64,000 bases of DNA from assembly GCA_035772405.1 (NCBI GenBank), contig JAYKKM010000427.1:2619501-2683500 (forward strand), written 5' to 3'. Both the position numbers and the translations under genes were made by a program. Positions 32,901-44,900 of this stretch are shown piece by piece; the stretch's first letter is position 1; the number at the start of each line of letters is the position of its first letter. The DNA comes from Chrysogorgia sp. JL179-B06. Taxonomy: Eukaryota > Cnidaria > Anthozoa > Scleralcyonacea > Chrysogorgiidae. The notes beneath the pieces were generated by a model, which worked only from the letters and a program-made list of their open reading frames with translations, did not search any database and was not told the DNA's origin.

Positions 32901-35900
32901 ACCAAAATTACAGGTATGTAATTTCAGTACTGGTATACATGTACATATATAAATCGAACCAGTACATCATTGTAACCTTCGCTCTCCATCTGAGTCTCGG
33001 TGACTCAATGGTTAGAGAGTCTCACCGGCAATCAGAAGGTTACAGGTTCGATTCCTTGCCGGGAATCATTTTTCTGAACTTGATGAGCTTGACGATCGTC
33101 CATGTATCGTCTGTCTACTCCAAGCTCTCGCATATTCACTACATCAGTATACATGTATACAGTTTCTACAACAAATAACATAGTGAAACACTAGTTTTAT
33201 TTCGTTGTTGATCTGGGGTATTTTGCTTGTGACCTCACCACCACCTTTGTTGTGTTTGATTGTATTTATTAATCTATGATGCAGTCTCATTTCCTCTGTT
33301 TTTCACATCACTTCATGTTTTGTGGTTTTTAGGAAATAAAAATACATATTCCTCAAGCTCTGATGATTCTGATCATGAATATGTCGAGCCTGATGACCCT
33401 GCACCTGCAAGTAAGGAAAATTATGGTCTTATTAATCACAAAACTGTTTCTGCAGATATTGAATGAATATGAATTTTGAAATTACTTTTGGACATCTCAA
33501 AACTTAGCGTAATGTCTCCAAACATAGCGTAATGTCTCCAAACTTAGCGTAATGTCTCCAAACTTAGCGCAATGTCTCCAAACTTAGCGTAATGTCTCCA
33601 AACTTAGCGTAATGTCTCCAAACTTAGCGCAATGTCTCCAAACTTAGCGCAATGTCTCCAAACGGAGAGCAATGTCTCCAAACGTAGCGTAATGTCTCCA
33701 AACGTAGCGTAATGTCTCAAAACTTAGCGCAATGTCTCCAAAGTAGCCCAATGTCTCCAAACTTAGCGCAATGTCTCCAAACGTAGCGCAATGTCTCCAA
33801 ATTTAGAGCAATGTTTCCAAACTTAGCGCAATGTCTCCAAACTTAGAGCAATGTCTCCAAACTTAGCGCAATGTCTCCAAACTTAGAGCAATGTCTCCAA
33901 ACTTAGCGCAATGTCTCCAAATTTAGAGCAATGTTTCCAAACTTAGCGCAATGTCTCCAAACTTAGAGCAATGTCTCCAAACTTAGCGCAATGTCTCCAA
34001 ACTTAGCGCAATGTCTCCAAACTTAGCGCAATGTCAACAAATTTAGCGCAATGTCTCCAAATGTCCCCAAGTTTAACGTAATGTCTCCAAACTTAGCGTA
34101 ATGTCTCCAAATTTAGCGCAATGTCTCCAAACTTAGCGTAATGTCCCCAAGTTTAGCGCAAATTCTCCAAACTTAGCGTAATGTCCCCAAGTTTAACGCA
34201 ATGTCTCCAAATTTAGCGTAATGTCTCCAAACTTAGCGCAACGTCGCAAAAATTAGCTTAATGTCTCTCATCTGATATTGTACAATACGAAATCTAAACG
34301 ATTTAACATCCATTCAACACAAAATCCATTCAACACAAAATGTTTTACTTTCACAAAAAGTTGAGTATAATCTTCGGACAAGATGAGCATCGGACAAAAT
34401 AACAGACACATTAATATTGTAACTGTCAAATCTCTCTAGAAATGGGATATTTATACCGGACAATATCCGTGACTGGCCGCTAATATGCAGGCTTGATATT
34501 AAGTAGAATGACATACGATTCTTGCTAATTTTGTGCTAGGTTAATGATTCACAATATTCAATAATGATTTCCTCTTTTTTTCCACCCAGAATTGGTGTCA
34601 CCAACCTTCAGCTCGTCATCTTATGGTTATGTTGAACCCATTCACTGCGAAGAGACCGTGCAGCCCGTGACGAAAGCGTCCGAAAAGAAGTTTGAGTTCA
34701 AGGTACTACTTATTTTAGAACAATATAATTAGACACAAAATTATAAAAAAGTTTTATTTCGTGTTATACAAGCGAGAAACGCTTTCCAAACTGTCATCAT
34801 CAAACTTGTCGTCTCAGTTTTCGGTGAGAATCAGGCGCATTCATGTGGCACAGAAAAAAATAGGTACACAACGCGTACATGTGTCTGCTGACATTTGAGT
34901 CACAGAGAAATGTGAGATAAGTAAGTTCATTGGCTTGTGTCCATTCTTTGTGAGTATGTCCGAGGATATAAGAACGAGTGCTGAACTAGAAGATAGTTTC
35001 GCGCTAAGTTGTCACGATATACTGCGGAATGGGGGCAAACATGTTTAACATATTTGTAAATTATAATTTTATTCAAATCATAGGTTGTAGGCTAGCAATG
35101 TGTGAATTTCTTTCACTGTTATATTTACTAAAGTTTAGCGAAGGTGTAGATCATGTTTGAGTTAATTGAGACGCGTTTGTTTAGGATATAATATGACAAA
35201 TATGTGCGACAGTAAACATTAATACCCGTACTAGGTTCATAAGTTTCGATATACAATTATTTCGGCTAAAATATTAAGCGATTTTGAAATTACCTAACCA
35301 CATGAGCCGACCACTGAAACACAAAATATAGCGTCTCGCAAAAAATGTCGGTCATTGCAAACACACTGACACTGTCTTCTTTCGAATTCGTATAGTACGT
35401 GAAATTTACACACAAGAACCTGACCAAAATGTTGGTCAGTGTAAACAACAAAAGTAGTTCAATACCTATCGTTCTCGGTGCACTTTCTACTCGGTAGCAA
35501 CAAACGATCTCGGTGAACTTTCGCTGTCTTCCGGAACGTGTTCGGTTGTGCCTACGTCAGCAGACACAAAAACCAACGCGAATTTATAAAACGTTGCAAT
35601 TTCTATGGCATATCTATCAAAAGCGCCATAAAAAAAACTATTATCTATGAAAACACAGAGAACACCATCACATGCGTCAGTGTTTGGCTCCCTAACAGTG
35701 GCCTAACGTCACTTTATTTCTTTTCAGCCATTTGAAGATATGAATGGTGATTGGTCCGAACCAAAGACGATCAACTGGGAATACGATGGTGATGGAGAAA
35801 GTGATGACTCGGGTAAGATTGAGAACAATTAAGTTAATTTTCCCTTGACAAGTTTCTAGTTTTACTTGATCCTGTATACGACAAGCATTTTTTGCCTGAC

Positions 35901-38900
35901 TAGTTTTCTTGGTTGTTGTTGTTGTCGTCGTCGTCGTCGTCTCGTCGTCGTTGTTGTTTCTTACTCCAGCATACAATTGAGTTGCTATTGGAGGGCATCA
36001 TCGCGATGATACCAGTCTACTATTTCTTCGCGATGCCTTCGGTTTTACTTGTACATTTCTTCGAATCGGCCACTTTCTCTTGATCATACCCATCAGCTTC
36101 TGGTCTCTGGTAATGTTTTGATTCTCTGATAATGATGAGATTTGTACCAAGTACCAATACACAAAACATTGATATTTTTACAGAATCTTCTCTTCTGTCT
36201 CTTTCCTTTTAGACGCTAGCTATGTTGAGCCAGATGAGGACGATGATTGTTTTGAAATTGGTAAGTAGGAACTTCATTGTTGGTTGAGGAGATTTGAGAA
36301 AAACAGTGTGCGAAAAAACGTAACAAATGCTGCGAAAAACGCGTTTGTAAAAACCGTGGGCGAAAAAGCGTATCAAAAGGAACAAACCTCTTTACTAACC
36401 CTAAACCGTAAGCCCTGAATCCTAAACCCCAACTACGGTTTGCATTAGATTTGGCTACGTGTACAATTAACCAAGTAGAGGTGTTGCCATTTTACATGTA
36501 GTAGAATTCTAACTGTAGTTATTATTTTCTTTTCTCTTTTAGGAGCAGAAGGAGGTAAGGAAAATTGCGAAAAATATTTTTCTTGACTGTTATGACATAT
36601 TCGGGAAGTGAAAAACAGACTTCGTTCATCTCCTCACTCCACTCTACATTACATTTCATTACATTACTTTTATATTACATTTACTTTTATACATTGCTTT
36701 ACTTTACTTTGCTTTGCTTTACTTTACTTTGCTTTACTTTACTTTACTTTACTTTGCTTCGCTTTACTTTACTTTGCTTTGCTTTGCTTTACTTTGCTTT
36801 GCTTTGCTTTGCTTTGCTTTGCTTTGCTTTACTTTGCTTTGCTTTGCTTTGCTTTACTTTGCTTTACTTTGCTTTGCTTTGCTTTGCTTTGCTTTGCTTT
36901 GCTTTGCTTTGCTTTACTTTACTTTGCTTTGCTTTACTTTACATTACATTACATTGCTTTGCTTTGCTTTGCTTTGCTTTGCTTTGCTTTACATTACTTT
37001 GCTTTGCTTTGCTTTGCTTTGCTTTGCTTTGCTTTGCTTTGCTTTGCTTTACTTTATTATTTTTACTATTCCTCGTCATTTTACAGAGCCCCTTTATCAG
37101 ATTTATCAAGCCAATGTGCTAGAAAAAGAAAGAACTCTCAGTTTAAAAGGACGAAAGACAAAGAGCAGCTCTGAATCTTCTCCATTCTCAGAAAATGTCA
37201 ACCTTAGGTCTTGCACATTGCGAGGAGCAAAGATGTTATGGTGTCATTTACCAGAGGTTAGGAGTTTTTTTTGCATTACACCGCCTTTTGAAGGTGTGCT
37301 AGTAAAATATTTCTTATGATGGGTTAAAGTTGATGCGTTGATTTAACATTTTTTGAACAGGTTCGCAACAGTGGTCTGTTGGATAACATTGCAGGAGATC
37401 AACGCAAAGCACAAGAGGTTATCCATCTTTTTTCTTTTCTATTCTTTCCATTGTATTCCATTCTCTTTCCTTTTGTTCTTCTTTTCCTCGCCCCTCCTTT
37501 TCTCTCTTTTCCGTCCGTTCATTTCCGTTCCGTTTCGCTCCATTTCCTTTTCTTCCTTTCATTTAATTTCCTCGTCCTCCCCTTTTCCTTTCATTCCCCT
37601 TTCTTTCTTTTTATTCCCTTTTCTCTCTTTTCCTTTCCTCTCCTTTCCATTCTATTCCATTTTCTTCCCTCTCTCCTTTTTCTCTCCTTTTTCTCTCCTT
37701 TTTCTCTCCTTTCCTCTTCTTCCATTCCTCTTTCTTTTCCTCTCCTCTCTTTTTCCTTTCTTTTCCTATCTTTTCCTTTCCTCTTCCATTCCTTTTTCTT
37801 GCCTTCACCTCTTCTCTCATTTCCTCTTCTTTCTTTTCCTTTCCATTCAATTCCATTTAATTTCCCCTTCTCTCCTTTCCTCTTCCATTCTATTCCATTC
37901 CTTTTTCTTTCTCTTTCCTTTTCCTTCCCTCTTCCATTATATTCCTTTTCATTTCCCCTTATCTCCTTTCCTTTTCCTCTCCTTTCCTCTTCCATTCTAT
38001 TCCTTTTCATTTCCCTTTCTCTCCTTTTCCTCTCCTTTCCTCTTCCATTCCTCTTCCATTCCTCTTCCATTCTATTCATTTCCTCTCCAATTCTTTATCT
38101 TTCTCTCTTCTCTCCTTTCCTTTCGTCTCATTTCCTTTCCTCTTCCATTCTATTCCTTTTTCTTTCCCTCCTTTTCCTTTCCTCTTCCATCCTCTTCCAT
38201 CCTCTTCCATTCCTTTTCTTTCCCTCGCCTTTTCATCTCCTTTCCATTCTATTCCATTTCTTTCCTCTTCTCTTCTTTTCTCTCCTTTTCCATTTCTTTT
38301 CTTTCTTCCATTCTATTCCATTCCTTTTTCTTTCCCTCGCCTTTTCCTTTCCATTCTATTCCATTTCTTTCCTCTTCTCTCCTTTTCTCTCCTTTTCTTT
38401 TCCTTTCCTCTCCAATTCCTTTTCCTTTCTCTCACCTCTTCTCTCCTTTCCCTTTTTCTATTTTCCTTTTCATTCTATTCCATTTCCTCTCCTTTCCTTT
38501 CCTCTTCCATTCTATTCCATTGCTTTCTCGTTCCCTCACCTCTTCTCTCCTTTCCTTTTCTCTCGCTTCTCTCCATTTCATTTCCTTTTCTCTCCCTTTT
38601 CCTCTCCTTTCCTCTTCTTCCCTCTTCCATTCTATCCCTTTTTCTTTCCCTCACCTCTTCTCTCCTTTCCTTTCCTCTCTTTTCCTCTCCTTCCTTATCT
38701 CCCTCTTATCTCTCTTTCCTTCTTATTTCTATTTCTTTCCTTTCCTATTCTAACATGAACTACTCAATAATTCCTTTTAGGCAATTTACGAGGTGATTTC
38801 ATCAGAAGCCTCGTACTTGAAGAGTTTAAATCTACTAGTGGATCATTTCCTAAATGCCTTTTCCGTTGATTCATTCGACTCTATCCTTAACAAAAAACAA

Positions 38901-41900
38901 TTTTCAGAATTGTTTTTGAATGTACACGAGATTGTAAAAGCAAGCGAAAGGTAATGTGTATTTCTTAGTGTTTCTGTTTGTACTGATTTTAAAGTGGAAC
39001 TGTGCTCAAAAAGTACATTCTTTTTAAATAAAAGACTAACTATCATGTTTAATCCAAGTTATCAGGCCTCATTAATATTTTGTTGTGCCTGCAAGCAGAA
39101 TTTAGAAGTTGGAAATGTGCCTGCGAAAATTTTGTGTGCGAACCATGGGAAACAAGGGTTTGGAAAACGTTAGTAGTATAGGTAGTACGGTGTATGACAA
39201 GTAGATTTCAAAATCTTTGTGACAAAACACTTGCAATTAAATTCTCGAACTCGTTAAACTCCTCGTGCGTTAAAAAGGTTCGCTCGTTTTCGGCTTGCCT
39301 TTTCAAAAGACACTCGATCTGACTTTGAAATCCCAGAAAAGTTCTCCGTCTCGTATTTGAAATATAACTTCCAAACATCACACATCAGAAAAATTCAAAT
39401 TGAATTGGATGTAGTCGAGCCAGCACGACTTGGAACTTAAAGGGCTGCTGAAACTGTCATTCGGGTCATTTAGTTAGCTCTTAAGCGAGTAAACCGAAGT
39501 GGGGAAAGTTGCCGCAAACGATATTATTTGTTCGTTGTCTATAAGCGTACCTTAGTTTGCACGCGACGCGATCAATAATTTTTTATTTCCGTGACAGGCT
39601 TTTCAACAAAAAACTTGCATTGCATGCAATGAAACCTTAAAAATCTTACATTGCGACATGATCCTGACAAAAATACTATTTTGAAAACGTATACGTCATG
39701 TAAAACAGCTAATGAACAAGAAAAATAAAATCTCTGTGCCTTCACAAATTTTCTGAATTGTAAATAGTGCCTGCGAACGTCATACTTTGTAAACACAGTT
39801 TTAATAATTAGCTAAAAAATCAGCAAACAATTTGTGCCTGCACAAATTGAAAATGTGCCTGCACAAATTGAAAATGTGCCTGCGAGTTATTAAAATCCAT
39901 TGAGCGTGATAAGTCAGTTTTTGTTTTCTCCAGTTTGTGTTGACTTTAGGTAGATGTTGGTTATTGTTGGTCCTTGTAAAATATTTATGAATGTTATTAT
40001 TTCTAATTAATTCAAAGTCAAGTTCTATTAAACCGTTAAAGTGCCCCTAACCTCAAAATGTTTTATTGTTTTATTTGGAAGAACTTTTAAAACGATAAAG
40101 TAACTTCTTTTGAAGATTTTCGTTTCTTTGCTTTCTTTTTGAGATATGCAAATGTCAGGAATTTCGTCACACATGCATAATGACTTATTGGAGAAATGTG
40201 TATATCTCTTTCATTCTCGAACAAAACCATTTAAAATCAAGAAGTTTGTTGTTGTGGGAGAAACACACACACGTATTATTCACACTTTAGTGTTTTTATT
40301 TCATGAACGCAAAGATATATAACATTCTCTGATAACTCATTATGCATGTGTGACGAAATTCCAGATCATATCAAACAAACTGATATATCTCACAAAGAAA
40401 GCGAAGAAGTGAAAATCTTCAAAATAAGTTACTTTATCATTTTAAAAGTTCTTCCAAATAAGACAATAAAAAATTTTGAGGTTAGGGGCACTTTAATAGA
40501 TTATAATTAATTATTATTCTTTTTTTATTTTTCTCTTTCGTGTCCAGATTTTTAGATGACCTACGCAAGCGTAAACGGCAGTCTATACTGATCGAGAGTA
40601 TTAGCGATATTGTTACGGAGCATGTGAGTATAGCTCTGGAAACTCAACGAAAGTCTTTGTTCTATCTTTTGTTCGCCTTTATGCACATTTCTGCACGGCG
40701 ACAGTTACTGAACACATTGTATTTTTCGTATAATGAAGCAATCCTCCAATAGCAACGTTTGGGTTGAAACGTTCAACCATGCTGTTTAAATATTAAATGA
40801 CATTGGCAACAAAAATTAAGTTTGTCTAATATGAAAGAACTCGTAAAATGATAGAGTAACACCTTTTAAAACTTTTCCATATTTTACTTCGTTTTTGAAA
40901 TATTTCAGTTTGTTTGATATGTAAATGAGATGGTCTCTGACGTCAAGTGCAGGGTAGAGAATTTTCACTCATTAAAAATGTCTTATATCTCAGTGATTGC
41001 TAAGTTTATAACGTTCATTATCACGAGGAGTTATTATACGCACATTTTCAAGAAACTTGAAGATGGTACTAATATTTAATGAATGAAAATTCTCTACCCT
41101 GACGTCAGAGACCATCTCATCTACATATCAAATAAACTGAAATATTTCAAAAACGAAGTAAAATACGGACAAATTGTAAAAGGTGTTACTCTATCATTTT
41201 ACGAGTTCTTTCAAATTAGACAAACTTAATTTGTGTTGCCAATGTCCTTTAATAAACCTAATCCTAAATGACACAAACAACCGATGAGGTACAATATTGG
41301 CCCACGCTTAACGCATGACGCAACACCCACTCACATTAATTATGACACAAACAAACTATGACGTAATGAACCAGACGTATATATAGGCAAACCTGACAAA
41401 CATACTTTACTTGACTCTGAAGATGACCGCCGCTGAGGCCGTCGAAACGTCAGTCACCAACAACAGTCTTTCTCAAGACTGCAACAACCTGGACGATCAA
41501 CTTCACACATCTAATGATACTCCTAGGTTCAAACCATTTACTTTAGTGTTTATATACAACACACTTAAAGTGCCTCTAACCTCAAATTTGTTTATTGTCT
41601 TATTTGGAAGAACTTTTAAAATGATAAAGTAACTTCTTTTGAAGATTTTCGTTTCTTCGCTTTCTTTTTGAGATATTTCAGTTTGTTTGATATGCAAATG
41701 TCCGGAATTTACGTCACACATGCGTAATGAGTTATCATAGAATGTTATATATCTTTGCGTTCATCAAATAAAAACACTAAAATGTGAATAACACATGTGT
41801 GCATGTTTCTCCGACAACACCAAACCTCTCGATTTTAAAGGATTTCGTTCGAGAATGAAAAAGATACACACATTTCTCCAATAAGTCATTATGCCTGTGT

Positions 41901-44900
41901 GACGTAAATTCCGGACATTTGCATATCAAACAAATTGATATATCTAAAAAAGAAACCGAAGAAACGAAAATCTTCAAAAGAAGTTACTTTATCATTTTAA
42001 AAGTTCTTCCAAATAAGACAATAAAAAATTTTGAGTTTAGTGGCACTTTAACTAAATTGTATAATTTGTTTTTATCAAGGCCACCAATCATTTCGACGCT
42101 TACGTTGATTACTGTTCATGTCAGTACAAACAGGACAGAATGTTATCTCAGTTGAAGTAAGTCTTTTATAACGATGGAAAATAAATAATAGGGAAATATC
42201 AGAGAAGGCATCTCATAAATATAATAAACAAGTATGTGTATGAGTATGATTATTTAGGGTCGAACACGCAGGATAAGGTTACCCTATTTATCCGAGCCAG
42301 ACCACTGATCTCAAAAATAGGACTGGATTGAGCTTTCTATTGTATCTAATGAGCTGATTTTGGAGCTTGCATATTTGCATAATGTAAATTGACGAGCAAT
42401 CATTAGAAGCTCCGAGTTTGCAATGAAATCAAACTGTGACGCTCGCGAAATAGGTTTAGTGTCTGGCCAATATAGTTTCTTTGTTAACATTAAATGCATA
42501 AAATCTTGAACCTAATTTGACGTCTCGTATTAGGCTTCTCTCACTGGATAATTAAAGCCAACGGCGGCCATTACTAAGGGACCAAAGTCGCAGTAAATCT
42601 GTAGGTACACTAGGCCATGAATCGTTTTACCCAGTATTTTGAAAAATGTCTTCTGGTCCTCTTTATAGTAAAATTATTTTATTTTGTCGATGGTAAGAGC
42701 ACATAATCCAACAAAAAACCTCATAGGATCCTCAGTTGGTGCCTTAGTAATGGCGCACTTCCGGCTTCATTTTCTGAACAATAGTTGCTCGATCCAGTCT
42801 TCTTTCGAGATCAGTGAGCCTTACTGAGCCTAAATAGGGATATTTAGGGTTATGAATAGGGATATTTAGGGTTAGGAATAGGGATATTTAGGGTTAGATA
42901 AGGGACATTTAGGGTTAGGATTAGGGATATGTAGGGTTATATTAGGGATATTTAGGGTTAGGAATAGGGATATTTAGGATTAGGAATAGGGGATATTTAG
43001 GATTGGGAATAGGGAAGTTTTGTCTGACTTGTATGCACTTTGTTTAAATAAACGACCTTGTTATTCGTTTCAGGAAAAACGATTTAAGATTCGCGGAAGT
43101 TCTTGAAAAACTTGAGCGAGATTCTCGTGTCCTTGGCCTAACTTTGCAGTCTTTTCTGGTTCTTCCAATGCAAAGAGTCACCAGATATCCTTTGTTGATT
43201 GATGTGAGTATACACTGCGAGGAATTGAGAACATAGATTTAATATTACGCCGATTTAATAGTAATTTAATATCGAGGCACTCGGGTGACGTCACACGCTA
43301 AAGACCGCTGAGTGTACGCGCCTACTGAAAAGGCAAAGATGGCGGCGGAATGTACACACAAGTTGCTTTTAGGTTGTCATCCGGAGTTTGGGGATTTTAC
43401 ATATTTGTGATCATTGGAATCTCTTGAGAAGAATTGAAAAATATCTTGTCGTGCGAAAATTTCATCTTCATACCTTTTACCCCTGCTAAAGTGATTTACT
43501 ATTCACAGGAAATGACGTCAAAGCAGGGACACGCAAAAACATTGCACATTGATTCAGCAGTGAAATACAAAGAAAGTTTGGGAATTGAGCGAATTTTGTC
43601 TATAAACTGGTGTGTTTAAAGTTCAGAGCCAAACTTTCTTTATATTTCACTGTTGAATTAGTGTGCAATGACTTCGCGTGTCCCTGCTTTGACGTCATTT
43701 CCTGTGAATAGTAAATCAACTTTAGCAGGGAAAAAAGGCATGAAGATGAAATTTTCGAACGACAAGATGTATTACATTTCTTCTTGCTAGAATAAGAACA
43801 TAGGAATCTTCTTAACTTGCTAGTTTCTTCTCTTTTTACCAGGCAATTGTCCGCCGTTGTGAACCCGGTCATCCCGAATATTACAAAACAGATGACGCTT
43901 TGAAAGCCGTTAACCAAGTATGTCTATTGTCATCGTTTTGTTATCGATTTTGGAGCAATATTTCATCACATCATCTAGACTTTGGAACACACTCTCCGAT
44001 CAAACAAAAGAAATTAACACACATAGTCTCTTTAAAAATTATTTAAAATCAAGATACTTTGTCGCTCTCCAGAACACATTCAATACTGATATTATATCTA
44101 CCTGGCGCTCAATATGTTTAACTTGTAGTTCTGTTAGAGATCTTGAATCGCAGAACTTCAGAATTTGTTGTTTATATTAACTGTGCTTGCGTGAGTGTGT
44201 TAGTATAATGTATTTGTTGTAATAAGTGATATAATAAGCGATATCGTAGCACAGACTGTGATATAGTAATATGTATATGGTAGTATATATGTGTAATGTA
44301 TATGTTTGTTAATTCTTAGGAGACACCATGACTAGGGCTGAACATCCCTGTTGTGTCTTGCCTTGTGTATGTAAACACGAAAACAATAAATAACTTGCGT
44401 TCTTCATTTTCAAGGTTGTCCACAGATGCAACGAAGGTGCGAGAAACGAGGAGAGACGAGAAGAGATGATACAGATTGAGAAAGTTATTGCATTCTTAAA
44501 AATGAAGGTAATGTTTCTTCCTTATGTATGTATTATGAGAGACATGTTTTGTTCACAAGACAAGTATAAAAACACTTAAATAGGCCAACACATGTTAAGC
44601 TCAAGGCCATTTTGTGCTTGAATGTATTTGATTATTTTGATTATTGATGTATAAAACACACTGAAGTGATTATCCGAGGTTTGGGGACTTTACATATTCG
44701 TAATCTTTGGGTTCTACCAAGAAGAAATGTAATATATATCTTGTCGTTCGAAAATTTCATCTTCATGCCTTTTTTCCCTGCTAAAGTTGATTTACTATTC
44801 ACAGGAAATGACGTCAATGCAGAGACACGCGAAGTCATTGCACACTAATTCGACAGTGAAATACAAAGAAAGTTTGGCTCTGAACTTTAAACACACCTGT

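Noticed and set aside
37353..38758. 466- and 459-codon S/F/P/L frames
   Set aside because: Polypyrimidine intron of the RhoGEF; open because stops need purines.
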